Below are positions 54,048 through 63,870 of a stretch of DNA of 64,000 bases, piece by piece. The notes beneath the pieces are model-generated. The model worked only from the letters and a program-made list of their open reading frames with translations. It made no database searches and was not told the origin of the DNA. The stretch is taken from NCBI GenBank assembly GCA_002482535.1, contig DLGE01000001.1:779513-843512 (forward strand), given 5' to 3'. A program made the translations under genes and the position numbers. The DNA is from Peptococcaceae bacterium UBA7702. Lineage in GTDB: Bacteria; Bacillota; Dehalobacteriia; UBA7702. Numbering within the stretch: position 1 is the first letter of the stretch; the number at the start of each line of letters is the position of its first letter.

Positions 54048-54578
54048 TTACGATTTATTTTCGGTGATTCCCGCAATCATCTTTTTGGCCAGCTGCTGAA
54101 ACAAACGGGAATAGAAACAGACATGGAGCAGCATCACAAAATGATCTTCCTCCACCGCCGCCTCTGAATCCGGAAACTTTTGCCGCAGCAAGGAAAAAAC
54201 GTCTTCCACATCGCCGGCGGCCCCTTCGTTAAAACGCTGATAGGCCTTCTCCAACAGATGCTCATCCTCACTTTCAGCATAGAAATCTGTTAGCGCCGCT
54301 TTGATTTCTCCCATGGAGAGGGTATTTTTGAGGAGAAACACCGTGTAGATCTGGAGCACTTGCTCCTTCGTATATTTCTTACCCTTCACCGGCGCGATGA
54401 TCTTTTCCTTGCTGTAATTGTTGACCATCGTCTTGGTCAGCGCCGCAGGCGCCTCCCCTTTTCCGTTGATCAGGGTAAGCAGTTGATCCATATAGAGGTC
54501 AAGATCTGGAATATCCGCTGCCGACAGCAATTTTTCAGCGTCAACCTCATTTTTCAGCGCGTCGAGATCGTATTTCAT
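54048..54578 (-). CDS. DUF1836 protein, probable MerR-like DNA-binding regulator
   Basis: A 176-residue protein of the DUF1836 family. It has an N-terminal helical part, then the helix-turn-helix-like segment TKTMVNNYSKEKIIAPVKGKKY (first residues of a MerR-type wing), and a helical C-terminal half. No enzyme motif. The GGGAGTG site precedes the ATG. A perfect inverted repeat sits in its promoter spacer, which suggests autoregulation. Confidence 0.82.
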   Translation of the reverse strand: MKYDLDALKNEVDAEKLLSAADIPDLDLYMDQLLTLINGKGEAPAALTKTMVNNYSKEKIIAPVKGKKYTKEQVLQIYTVFLLKNTLSMGEIKAALTDFYAESEDEHLLEKAYQRFNEGAAGDVEDVFSLLRQKFPDSEAAVEEDHFVMLLHVCFYSRLFQQLAKKMIAGITENKS

Positions 54579-54600
54579 GACACATCACTCCCTTTGTTAT

Positions 54601-54629
54601 GTTATATCATATGAAATACCATATGACAA
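54601..54629 (-). promoter_or_regulatory. Promoter with embedded inverted-repeat operator upstream of the DUF1836 gene
   Basis: On the minus strand -35 TTGTCA (54624-54629), 17 bases, -10 TATAAC (54601-54606). The spacer contains a perfect inverted repeat TCATATG-N6-CATATGA (54607-54626), as in MerR-type or other autoregulated promoters. Confidence 0.7.
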
Positions 54630-54650
54630 GGGCCCTCATACGATTGAAAG

Positions 54651-54679
54651 GAGAGACCGCCGTAAAGCAGTCTCTCTTT
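54651..54679 (-). terminator. Hairpin after purL
   Basis: Stem GAGAGAC/GTCTCTC with additional inner pairs, followed by only a weak T run on the minus strand (CCTTTC) and TTTTG on the plus. Probably the purL terminator. Confidence 0.6.
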
Positions 54680-54688
54680 TGTTGATTC

Positions 54689-57600
54689 TCAGTCAAAATA
54701 TTTCACGCCGGAAACGAAGATTTTTTGGTCAAAGTCGCCGGGGATGTTTTTATAAAGTCCCGGGCGGCAGCGTTCCGAGTGCCCCATCTTGCCTAAAATC
54801 AGCCCCGTTTTGTCGGTGATGCCCTCGATGGCCATAAGGGAACCGTTGGGGTTATCCGGGGCGACCATCGTCGCCTTGCCCTTTCCGTTCACGTACTGGG
54901 TGGCGATTTGACCGTTGGCGATCAGTTCGCCGATGATCCCCATGGGCGCCGCAAAACGGCCCTCGCCGTGGGATACCGGCACCGTATAGACTTGATTCAG
55001 CTCCCCTTGGCTGAACCAGGGAGAAAGCTTGGAGATCAGCTTCGTCCGGGCCATGGTAGAAACGTGGCGGCCGATGTGGTTAAAGGTTAACGTGGCGTCC
55101 TCTTCCGTCAATTCCCTGATTTCGCCGTGGGGCAAAAGCCCCAATTTCACCAGTGCCTGAAAACCGTTGCAAATACCCAAAATCAGGTTTTTCTTTTCCA
55201 AATGCGCCGCCACCGCCTCTTGGAGGTAAGCGTCGCGGAACAGGGCAGCGATGAATTTCGCCGCGCCCTCCGGCTCGTCCCCGGCGCTGAAGCCGCCGGG
55301 CAACATCAAAATCTGACTCTTTTTAAGGGCGGCCGCCAGTTCTCCAACGGAGTCTTTGAGCTCTTCCGGTGTCTGATTCCGAATTACCAGCACCTCACTT
55401 TTGGCTCCCGCCAAAGAAAAAGCGTCGGCGCTGTCATATTCACAGTTGGTGCCGGGAAAAACGGGAATCAAAACCGTAGGTTTCACCTTTTCAGCGCTGT
55501 GCAGATAAAGCTGTTTATCCCAGGTGGGACAGAGCGCGCCGTCATTTTCGGAAGTCAAAAACGGCGGATAGATCTCATTCAGCGTCGTAAGATACGTTTC
55601 TACGAGATCAATCAGGGGAATCTCTTCCTCTTTATAGCGGATCAGCCGCTCCTCAATGGTTTTCCCCACAGGAATCAAGAGGTACTCCCCGGGATCCACA
55701 TCGTCGGTGACTTCCAACAGCAGCGAACCGTAGCGTGGGGAAAGCAGATCAATGCGGTCCATGGGATTTAAGGCGACGCCCACGGCATTGCCGAGGGTGC
55801 AGTGAATCAGCGCTTCGGCGATGCCGCCCTCTTTCAAACTGACGGCGGAGAGAATCTGGCCCTGCTCATTCATCTTGAGCACTTTTTCATAGATCTCTTT
55901 TTGCCGGGCAAAATCCGGCACGAGATTTTCATCATACTTGGTCATAAGCAGCATAAGGCGGTGGTTCGGTCCCTTAAATTCAGGGCTCAGCACCTTATGA
56001 TCGCCGCAGATATCCACGGCGAAAGACAATAAGCAGGGGGGCACGTTCAAATCCTGAAAGGAGCCGGACATGCTGTCCTTGCCGCCGATGGCCGGGATGC
56101 CGAGGGCCTGTTCCGCCGTGAAAGCCCCCAACAGCGCCGCAAGGGGTTTGCCCCAGCGCCGGGGGTCTTTTTTCAACTTCTCAAAGTATTCCTGCAAGGT
56201 CAAACGGGCTGTTTTATAGTCGCCGCCCAGGGCCGCAAGGCGGGTCACGCTGTCCAGCACGGCGTAAAGGCCACCATGGAAAGGGCTCCAATGGGCGATT
56301 TTGGGATTGAAACCGTAAGTCATCAGGGAAGTCGTCGTGGTTTTGCCCTCCGCCACCGGCAGATGGGCCGCCATGCCTTCACTGGGGGTCAGTTGATTTT
56401 TACCGCCAAAGGGCATCAAGACGCTGCTTGCGCCGATGGTACCGTCGAACATTTCCCCCAGACCCTTTTGGGAGCCGATGTTCAAATCCATGGCCATGGC
56501 GATGAGGCTTTCCGCCAGGGTGCCCCTGTCCCTGGTCTTCGCTAATGCGGAAAAAGGATTGATGGGTTCCGGGGGCAGCACTTCGATATCGGTATGCTGG
56601 CGCACGCCGCCACTGTTCACGAAATCCCGGGCCAAATCGACGACTTTTTGTCCTTTGAAAACCATTTCCAGGCGGTTGCTGTCGGTGACCGCGGCGATTT
56701 TCGTACATTCCAAGTTTTCTCCCCGGGCCTTGGCCATAAAGGCCTTCTCGTCACCGGCGGCAATGACCACGGCCATGCGTTCCTGGGATTCGGAAACCGC
56801 CACTTCGGTGCCGTCGAGGCCGCTGTATTTCAGCGGTACTTGGTCGAGATCGATGAAAAGGCTGTCGGTAAGTTCCCCCACGGCAACGGAAACGCCACCG
56901 GCGCCGAAATCATTGCAGCGTTTGATCATTTTCGTTACTTCACCGTCTCTGAAGAGGCGCTGAAGTTTTCTTTCCGTGGGCGGATTGCCTTTTTGTACTT
57001 CCGCACCGCTCTTTTTGATGCTCTCTTCCGTATGTTCCTTGGAAGAGCCGGTGGCGCCGCCGATGCCGTCCCTGCCGGTGCGGCCCCCCAGCAGCAGAAC
57101 GATGTCGCCTTTTTGCGGCGCTTCCCGACGGACGTTCTCTTGGGGCGCGGCGCCCACCACGGCGCCGACTTCCAACCGTTTGGCCACAAAGGCGTCGTCG
57201 TAAATTTCCGCGACTTTACCGGTGGCCAGACCGATCTGATTGCCGTAGGAACTGTAACCCCTGGCCGCTTCCTTGCAGATTTTGCGCTGGGGTAGTTTTC
57301 CCTTTAAGGTTTTTTCCACGGGAACGCGGGGATCGGCAGCGCCGGTGACGCGCATGGCCTGGTAAACATAGGCTCTGCCGGAAAGGGGATCCCGGATGGC
57401 TCCGCCCAAACAGGTGGCGGCGCCCCCAAAAGGCTCAATTTCCGTGGGATGGTTATGGGTTTCGTTTTTAAAGAGAAAAAGCCAATCTTCCGCTTTCCCC
57501 TCATGATCGACTTTGATCTTGATGGTACAAGCGTTGATCTCGTCGCTTTCGTCGAGATCGTCAAGACCGCCATTTTTGCGCATTTCCTTCATGGCAATGG

Positions 57601-58441
57601 TGGCGATATCCATCAAACAGGGGGGCCTTTTGCCCATATCGGGTTCTTGATAAACTTCCGTCCTGGTCCAAAGATATTCTTTCCAGGCCCTTTTTACCGG
57701 TTCCGTGAAAAAACCGGGGGAAAAGGATACATGGTCGATGACGGTCATAAAGGTTGTATGACGGCAATGGTCGCTCCAATAGGTATCCAGCACCTTGATT
57801 TCCGTCAGCGTGGGATTTCTCTTTTCTTTCAGGAAATACTCCCTGGTAAAGCCGAAGTCCTCTTCACTCATGGCCAAAGAAAGGCTTTCATAGAGGTTTC
57901 TAAAGGCAACGTCGTCCATGGTGAGAAAGTCCCTGATTTCCGCAACGGGATTGGGGGGCGGCGCTTCCTCCCGGATGGAAGCGGGCTTATCTAAGGAGAC
58001 TTCCGTGGAATCCACGGGATTGATGGCATAACCTTTGATCTTCGCCAGTTCCTCTTCGCTGATTTCCCCGGTCATGGCCCAAACCCGGGAACAACGCAAC
58101 GCTTCGACGCGGTGGCCGGTGATGATTTCCAGGCACTGGGCCGCGGAATCCGCCCGCTGGTCGTACTGACCGGGAAGATACATGAAGCCAAAGGCCATTT
58201 CCCCGGCGTAAAGGGGCAGCTCCTCATCGTAGCAGTCGTCGGCAGGAGGTTCGGAAAACACCAGTCTCCTGCCCTTTTCCAGTTCCTCTTCGCTGAGTCC
58301 CTCCACGTCGTAGATATTGAATATGCGCAAAGTCTTCAAGCCGGTGATGCCGAGGGTATGGCTCAAATCCTGCCGTACCTGCTCCGCCTCGACGTTAAAG
58401 CCATCTTTCTTTTCGACGATCAGCCGCCGTATTCTACTCAT
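54689..58441 (-). CDS. purL: Phosphoribosylformylglycinamidine synthase, single-chain (PurL with fused glutaminase)
   Basis: Fourth step of purine synthesis: FGAR plus glutamine and ATP to FGAM. One 1250-residue chain carries the synthetase halves and the PurQ-like amidotransferase. The ATP-binding region shows KNETHNHPTEIEPFGGAATC. The glutaminase (about 1000-1250) has PVFPGTNCEYD, the nucleophile Cys in LGICNGFQALVKLG, and the His/Glu pair in SHGEGRF. This compact one-chain type is typical of Clostridia and relatives. It ends the purN-purD-pcrA-ligA-purL run. Confidence 0.95.
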   Translation of the reverse strand: MSRIRRLIVEKKDGFNVEAEQVRQDLSHTLGITGLKTLRIFNIYDVEGLSEEELEKGRRLVFSEPPADDCYDEELPLYAGEMAFGFMYLPGQYDQRADSAAQCLEIITGHRVEALRCSRVWAMTGEISEEELAKIKGYAINPVDSTEVSLDKPASIREEAPPPNPVAEIRDFLTMDDVAFRNLYESLSLAMSEEDFGFTREYFLKEKRNPTLTEIKVLDTYWSDHCRHTTFMTVIDHVSFSPGFFTEPVKRAWKEYLWTRTEVYQEPDMGKRPPCLMDIATIAMKEMRKNGGLDDLDESDEINACTIKIKVDHEGKAEDWLFLFKNETHNHPTEIEPFGGAATCLGGAIRDPLSGRAYVYQAMRVTGAADPRVPVEKTLKGKLPQRKICKEAARGYSSYGNQIGLATGKVAEIYDDAFVAKRLEVGAVVGAAPQENVRREAPQKGDIVLLLGGRTGRDGIGGATGSSKEHTEESIKKSGAEVQKGNPPTERKLQRLFRDGEVTKMIKRCNDFGAGGVSVAVGELTDSLFIDLDQVPLKYSGLDGTEVAVSESQERMAVVIAAGDEKAFMAKARGENLECTKIAAVTDSNRLEMVFKGQKVVDLARDFVNSGGVRQHTDIEVLPPEPINPFSALAKTRDRGTLAESLIAMAMDLNIGSQKGLGEMFDGTIGASSVLMPFGGKNQLTPSEGMAAHLPVAEGKTTTTSLMTYGFNPKIAHWSPFHGGLYAVLDSVTRLAALGGDYKTARLTLQEYFEKLKKDPRRWGKPLAALLGAFTAEQALGIPAIGGKDSMSGSFQDLNVPPCLLSFAVDICGDHKVLSPEFKGPNHRLMLLMTKYDENLVPDFARQKEIYEKVLKMNEQGQILSAVSLKEGGIAEALIHCTLGNAVGVALNPMDRIDLLSPRYGSLLLEVTDDVDPGEYLLIPVGKTIEERLIRYKEEEIPLIDLVETYLTTLNEIYPPFLTSENDGALCPTWDKQLYLHSAEKVKPTVLIPVFPGTNCEYDSADAFSLAGAKSEVLVIRNQTPEELKDSVGELAAALKKSQILMLPGGFSAGDEPEGAAKFIAALFRDAYLQEAVAAHLEKKNLILGICNGFQALVKLGLLPHGEIRELTEEDATLTFNHIGRHVSTMARTKLISKLSPWFSQGELNQVYTVPVSHGEGRFAAPMGIIGELIANGQIATQYVNGKGKATMVAPDNPNGSLMAIEGITDKTGLILGKMGHSERCRPGLYKNIPGDFDQKIFVSGVKYFD

Positions 58442-58453
58442 GACCGCGTCCTC

Positions 58454-60433
58454 CTATTCGATATATGCTAAAAATTCTGCTTCCGACAGAATCTGAATGC
58501 CGAGTTTATTGGCTTTGTCCAGTTTCGAACCGGCTTTTTCACCGGCCACAAGATGATCAAGATTTTTGCTGACGCCGCTTGAAATCCGGCCCCCTTTGGC
58601 CTTGACCATGGCTTCGGCTTCGTGGCGCTTGAGGGTCGGCAGCGTGCCGGTGAAGAGAAAAGTCTCTCCGTTGAGATGACCTTCCACAGGCTTTTCCGCA
58701 GTCATTTTGAGGCCACAGGCTTTGAGCTTGGCAATAAGTTCCAAGTTCTTTTCTACCTTAAAGAAGCGCATCAAGCTATCAGCAATGATTTCACCGACTT
58801 CCTCCAGTTCGGCAAGGGCCGCAGAGTCGTCTTTTGCCACGGCCTCCAATAAGGCGTCCATGGAAACGAAGTGCGCGGCGATGTTGGCGGCGGTGACGGC
58901 GCCGACGTGGCGGATGCCGAGGCCGTAAAGGAGCCGTGCAAAGCCCACGTCCTTACTTTTTTCAATGGCCTTTAAAAGATTTGCGGCGCTCTTTTCCCCC
59001 ATTTTCTCCAAAGGAATCAGTTCTTCGGCTTTGAGTTGGTAAATATCGCCGACGTCTTTGATCAGCCCTTTGTTCAGCAAGGTGGCGGTAATGGCCGGGC
59101 CCAGGCCCTCGATATCCATGGCGTTTTTGGAAACGAAATGCCTGATGTTTTCTCTGATCCGGCCGGGACAGCTTTCGTTGACGCAGCGCAGCGCTACTTC
59201 CTCCTCAAGACGTACCACCGGCTCGCCGCAGACAGGACAATGACCGGGAAAAACAAAGGGTTCTTCGTTTCCCCGGCGTTTCTCCGTTAGGGAGCGGACC
59301 ACTTCGGGAATGACGTCGCCGGCTTTATGGATCACTACCCGGTCGCCGACGCGGATATCTTTCTCTTTCAGATAATCGGGATTATGCAGGCTGACCTTAC
59401 TGATCAGGGATCCCGCCAAAAAAACCGGTTCCAAAATCCCTAAGGGTGTCAGCACGCCGGTTCTGCCCAAAGAGATGCTGATCTCTTTCAAGGTGGTTTC
59501 CTTTTCTTCCGCCGGGAATTTATAGGCAATGGCATACCGAGGCGCTTTGGCGGTGGCGCCGATCAAGTCATGATAGCGAAAATCATTCAATTTGAAGACG
59601 AGACCGTCGGTATCATAAGGCAATGCCCGGCGCGCCTCGGCTTTTTCTTCGAGAAACGATTGGATTTCCTCCATGTCGGCAATCCTTTGCCAATCGCCGT
59701 TGACGAGAAAACCGTTCTCACTCAGAAACGTCAGGGTATCTTCTTGGGTCATGGGGAGTCGCCCCTCACCGTAAACGATATCGTAAGCGAACACAGCCAA
59801 GGGACGTTTGGCGGCGATTTTAGGGTCCAACTGCCGCAAAGACCCGGCGGCGGCATTACGGGGATTGGCGAAAAGCGTTTCTCCCGCTTCTTCCCGCTCC
59901 TGATTCAGCTTGGCAAAGGCATTTTTGGGTAAATAGGCTTCGCCTCTCACCACCAGTTTACCCTGAAAAGGGATGAGCAGCGGCACGGTTTTCACGGTAC
60001 GCAAATTCTCCGTGATATCTTCGCCGACTCTGCCGTCGCCCCTGGTGGCCCCTTGGACAAAGCGGCCCTTTTCATAAGTTAAGGTCACGGTAAGACCGTC
60101 GATCTTCCATTCCGCGATGTACGAGGGATTTTCCACACCGGCTTTCAACAGCCGCTGCTGGAAATCCTTTAGTTCCCCCGGGGAAAAGGTGTTGCTCAAG
60201 GAGAGCAGCGGCAAGGGATGCTCCACCGGCGTAAAACCGGCCACGGGACGGCCACCCACCCGCTGCGTGGGACTGTCCTCCCGCTTCCATTGGGGATACT
60301 GCCCCTCCAGGGCTTCCAGTTCTTTGATGGCGGCATCATAGTCATTGTCGCTGACCACAGGACGATCTTCTTCGTAATAGGCTTTATTCCACTGATTCAG
60401 CTTTTCCGTCAGCTCGTCGATTTTTTCTTTCAT
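58454..60433 (-). CDS. ligA: NAD-dependent DNA ligase LigA
   Basis: Seals nicks in replication and repair using NAD. The 659-residue protein has an N-terminal Ia domain (DRPVVSDNDYDAAIKEL), adenylation with Lys110 in EWKIDG, an OB fold, a four-Cys zinc finger (CPVCGEP...CVNESCPG), helix-hairpin-helix repeats and a C-terminal BRCT domain. The ATG at 60433 lies just past the pcrA stop with a GGAGAAG site; a longer frame runs through pcrA's 3' end and is rejected. Confidence 0.96.
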   Translation of the reverse strand: MKEKIDELTEKLNQWNKAYYEEDRPVVSDNDYDAAIKELEALEGQYPQWKREDSPTQRVGGRPVAGFTPVEHPLPLLSLSNTFSPGELKDFQQRLLKAGVENPSYIAEWKIDGLTVTLTYEKGRFVQGATRGDGRVGEDITENLRTVKTVPLLIPFQGKLVVRGEAYLPKNAFAKLNQEREEAGETLFANPRNAAAGSLRQLDPKIAAKRPLAVFAYDIVYGEGRLPMTQEDTLTFLSENGFLVNGDWQRIADMEEIQSFLEEKAEARRALPYDTDGLVFKLNDFRYHDLIGATAKAPRYAIAYKFPAEEKETTLKEISISLGRTGVLTPLGILEPVFLAGSLISKVSLHNPDYLKEKDIRVGDRVVIHKAGDVIPEVVRSLTEKRRGNEEPFVFPGHCPVCGEPVVRLEEEVALRCVNESCPGRIRENIRHFVSKNAMDIEGLGPAITATLLNKGLIKDVGDIYQLKAEELIPLEKMGEKSAANLLKAIEKSKDVGFARLLYGLGIRHVGAVTAANIAAHFVSMDALLEAVAKDDSAALAELEEVGEIIADSLMRFFKVEKNLELIAKLKACGLKMTAEKPVEGHLNGETFLFTGTLPTLKRHEAEAMVKAKGGRISSGVSKNLDHLVAGEKAGSKLDKANKLGIQILSEAEFLAYIE

Positions 60434-60434
60434 T

Positions 60435-62570
60435 TCAAATCTTCTCCAGATTGGCGTAAGCCAGCAAGAATTCTTTGATGCCCAAATCGGGAAAGGCCAC
60501 TTTGGCTTTGCCGTTATCATTATCGATAAAAACGATGACCCCTTCCCCGAATTTGCAGTGGCTGATCTTATCGCCAAGGCTAAAGCTGTCGTATGCTTTG
60601 GGCTCAATGGCTTTGGCGGCGGGTTCCGCTGATTTCTTTTCGGGCACCTTGATATTCATTTCCTCCAAAAAACGGGAGGGCTTGTTGTACATCGTCCGCC
60701 CCCACAAAGTGCGGCGGTAGGCTCGGAGGATCTTCAATTTATCCATGGCCCGGGTAACGCCGACATAACAGAGACGCCGCTCTTCCTCGATTTCGCTTTC
60801 CCGCCCCGCTAAAATGGAACGGATGTGGGGAAAGATCGATTCCTCCATCCCCATGAGAAAGACCACGGAAAATTCCAGTCCTTTGGCCATGTGGATCGTC
60901 ATCAGGGTCAGATAATCGTCGCTTTCTTCGAAGTTATCCAAGTCGGAGCTTAAAGAGATCGAAGCGAGAAAATCGGCAAGAGAACCGCCCTCCGCTTCGA
61001 AACGGGCGCTTTTATCGTAATCGGCAGTCACCGTCAGGAATTCCTCCATATTTTCCAACCGGGACATGTTCTCAATACTATTTTCCTTTTCCAGCGCCGC
61101 TTTATACCCGCTTTTTTGCCACAATTCGGCGGTAATCTCCGTGACATTGTGGTCAAGGGCGAAAAGGCGCAGCTCACGGATGAGCTCCGTGAATACGCCC
61201 AGGGATTTTTGGGCCGCGGATTTCATCTCTTCCAAACCGACATGATCGTCAAGGACGCGCCAAACGGAAACGGCGTGAGCTGCGCTGAGATCCTCTAACT
61301 TTTCCACGGTGGTATCGCCGATGCCCCGCCGGGGTTCGTTGATGATCCGCAGCAAACTGACGTTGTCGTCGGGATTCATAATGACCCGTAAATAGGCCAT
61401 GGTATCCTTGATTTCTTTTCTATCGTAATACTTCTGACCGCCAAAAACCTTATAGGGAATCTTATTCTTTTGCAGCATATCTTCAAGAACGCGGCTTTGG
61501 GCGTGGGTGCGGTAGAAAACCGCCATATCGCGATAGCGGTATTTGCCCCCTTCGGCGTAGTGCTTCGCCTTGTCCGCCACGTAATGGGCCTCGGCCTTCT
61601 CATCGGGGAGCAGCGCCGCTTCAACGTCGCCGACGCCGGATTTATCAGAATAGAGCTCCTTTTCCAGGCGATTGCCGTTATGCTTGATCAAAGCGTTGGC
61701 TACCCTTAAAATCCCCATGGTGGAACGGTAATTCTTTTGCAAACGGTATACCTGCGCCTTGGGGTAATCATGGTGAAAGTTCAGGATATTTTCAATCTTC
61801 GCGCCGCGAAAGGCGTAGATGCTCTGATCCGGGTCGCCAACGACGAAAAGATTCCCCTCTTTCCCCGCCAAAAGCCGCAGAATCCGGTATTGGGCTTCGT
61901 TGGTATCTTGGTATTCGTCAACGAGGATATAGGGAAAGCGCTCTCTGTAATCGCTTAACACCTCATGACAGGTACTGAAAAGCTCTACGACGTAAAGCAG
62001 CAGATCGTCGAAGTCCAAAGCGTTATTGGCTTTCTTTTGAGCTTCATACTTTTTGTAGATCGCGGCAATGGTTTCCTCGTCGGCGGTGAAAGCCGTCTCC
62101 TCGTAGGCTTCCGGATTCATCAGCTCGTTCTTGGCGTCGGAGATGGCGCACAAAACAGCAGCCGGCGTCAGACGTTCGTCGGCACCTTGCTGCTTCAAAA
62201 GGCTTTTGATCAAGGAACGCTGATCGGCGTCGTCGTAGATTACAAAATCCGGCGAAATGCCGATGGCCTCCCCTTCCATTCTTAAAAGACGTAGGCAAAT
62301 GCGGTGAAAGGTACCCACCCAAAGACCGTAGACCTCCGTCTTCAGCAAATCGGCGAGACGTGTTTCCATTTCCTTTGCCGCTTTATTGGTAAAGGTCAGC
62401 GCCATGATCTGCCGGGCCGAAACGCCTCTCTCATCCATGAGGTAAGCAATGCGGTTCGTCAAAACTCTTGTTTTACCGGAACCGGCCCCGGCCACCACCA
62501 AAACGGGTCCGTCTGCCGCGGTGACCGCTTTTTTCTGCTCCTCGTTCAATCCATCCAGATAATGCGCCAT
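60435..62570 (-). CDS. pcrA: ATP-dependent 3'-5' DNA helicase PcrA/UvrD
   Basis: SF1A helicase for repair and plasmid replication, 711 residues. Walker A VVAGAGSGKTRVL (about 26-38), LTFTNKAAKEM, the DEYQDTN Walker B, GDPDQSIYAFRGA, QKNYRST, TIHMAKGLEF and VGVTRAMDKL motifs are all present. The C-terminal region ends with a Tudor-like GDKISHCKFGEGVI element that binds RNA polymerase in relatives. Strong AAGGAG site; pcrA-ligA is a common Firmicute pair. Confidence 0.96.
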   Translation of the reverse strand: MAHYLDGLNEEQKKAVTAADGPVLVVAGAGSGKTRVLTNRIAYLMDERGVSARQIMALTFTNKAAKEMETRLADLLKTEVYGLWVGTFHRICLRLLRMEGEAIGISPDFVIYDDADQRSLIKSLLKQQGADERLTPAAVLCAISDAKNELMNPEAYEETAFTADEETIAAIYKKYEAQKKANNALDFDDLLLYVVELFSTCHEVLSDYRERFPYILVDEYQDTNEAQYRILRLLAGKEGNLFVVGDPDQSIYAFRGAKIENILNFHHDYPKAQVYRLQKNYRSTMGILRVANALIKHNGNRLEKELYSDKSGVGDVEAALLPDEKAEAHYVADKAKHYAEGGKYRYRDMAVFYRTHAQSRVLEDMLQKNKIPYKVFGGQKYYDRKEIKDTMAYLRVIMNPDDNVSLLRIINEPRRGIGDTTVEKLEDLSAAHAVSVWRVLDDHVGLEEMKSAAQKSLGVFTELIRELRLFALDHNVTEITAELWQKSGYKAALEKENSIENMSRLENMEEFLTVTADYDKSARFEAEGGSLADFLASISLSSDLDNFEESDDYLTLMTIHMAKGLEFSVVFLMGMEESIFPHIRSILAGRESEIEEERRLCYVGVTRAMDKLKILRAYRRTLWGRTMYNKPSRFLEEMNIKVPEKKSAEPAAKAIEPKAYDSFSLGDKISHCKFGEGVIVFIDNDNGKAKVAFPDLGIKEFLLAYANLEKI

Positions 62571-62588
62571 AAATAACTCCTTATCCTC

Positions 62589-63860
62589 TTACTTCAGATG
62601 CCGGAACGCTTTTTGTCCGATATCTTTACGGTAGTGACAGCCTTCAAAATCAATGGTTTCCACCCGGCCGTAGGCTTTGGCGATGGCCGTTTTCAGATCT
62701 TGGTCAAAGGCCGTAACCCCTAAAACGCGACCGCCGTTGGTGACGAACTGCCGATCCTCTTTTTTCGTTCCGGCGTGGAACACGAAAGTGTCCGGCTGTT
62801 CCTTATCTAAGCCGGTGATGACGTCGCCTTTCACCGGGGAAGCGGGATATCCCATGGCGCTCATCACCACACAGACGGCGTAACCGTCACGCCAACAAAT
62901 TTCTATTTCATCAAGGGTTCCCTTGTTCACCGCTTCGGCCACGGTGATGAGATCGCTTTTTAAGAGCGGGAGCACCGCCTGGGTTTCGGGATCACCGAAG
63001 CGGGCGTTGAATTCCAGCACCTTAATGCCGTTTTCCCCCACCATCAATCCCGCGTAGAGCACGCCCCGATAGGGCTTACCCTCTTTTGCCATGGCCGCGA
63101 CCAACGGTTTCATCACCTTTTCCATGGCTTCCGCCACGACTTCCGCCGAACCCACCGGTGCGGGAGCATACGCCCCCATGCCCCCGGTATTGGGACCTTT
63201 GTCGCCGTCATCGATGCGTTTGTGATCCTGAGACGGGAGCATCGGCACAACGGTTTTCCCGTCGGTAAAGGCCAAAAGGCTCAGTTCTTCCCCTTCGAGG
63301 AATTCTTCAATGACGATACGGCTGCCGCTTTCACCGAAAATTTTATCTGCCATCATACTCTTGACAGCGCCCACGGCAACATCCTGATCCTCGGCAATCA
63401 CAACGCCCTTCCCCGCCGCCAAACCGTCGGCCTTAACCACAAGGGGATAGGCCGCTGTTTTCAGGTAGGAGAGGGCCGCATCCATATCGGTAAAGACCTC
63501 GTAATCGCCGGTGGGGATATTGTATTTTTTCATGATATGTTTGGAAAAAGCCTTGGAGCCTTCCAGCTCCGCGGCGTCCTTTTCCGGCCCCAACACCATG
63601 ATATTTTCTTTGCGCAAAGCATCGGCAAGGCCGTTTAAAAGCGGCACTTCCGGGCCGATGAAGACCATTTCAATGTCATTTTCCCTGGCGAAGGCAAGGA
63701 TTTTTTCCGTATCCGTGACCGCCAGGGGTACACATTGGGCAAGAGAAGCCATGCCGTCGCTGCCGGGAGCGGCATAAAGTTTTGTGAGGCGGGGACTTTC
63801 CGCGATTTTCGCGGCGATGGCATGTTCTCTGCCGCCACCGCCGATGACCATGACGTTCAT
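62589..63860 (-). CDS. purD: Phosphoribosylamine-glycine ligase
   Basis: Second step of purine synthesis, an ATP-grasp enzyme making GAR. 423 residues: MVIGGGGREHAIAAK at the start, GPEVPLLNGLAD, KADGLAAGKGV, the FLEGEELSLLAF segment and the NARFGDPETQ metal-binding motif. GGGAGGAAAA site before the ATG. It lies 10 bases after purN and before pcrA. Confidence 0.96.
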   Translation of the reverse strand: MNVMVIGGGGREHAIAAKIAESPRLTKLYAAPGSDGMASLAQCVPLAVTDTEKILAFARENDIEMVFIGPEVPLLNGLADALRKENIMVLGPEKDAAELEGSKAFSKHIMKKYNIPTGDYEVFTDMDAALSYLKTAAYPLVVKADGLAAGKGVVIAEDQDVAVGAVKSMMADKIFGESGSRIVIEEFLEGEELSLLAFTDGKTVVPMLPSQDHKRIDDGDKGPNTGGMGAYAPAPVGSAEVVAEAMEKVMKPLVAAMAKEGKPYRGVLYAGLMVGENGIKVLEFNARFGDPETQAVLPLLKSDLITVAEAVNKGTLDEIEICWRDGYAVCVVMSAMGYPASPVKGDVITGLDKEQPDTFVFHAGTKKEDRQFVTNGGRVLGVTAFDQDLKTAIAKAYGRVETIDFEGCHYRKDIGQKAFRHLK

Positions 63861-63870
63861 GTTTTCCTCC

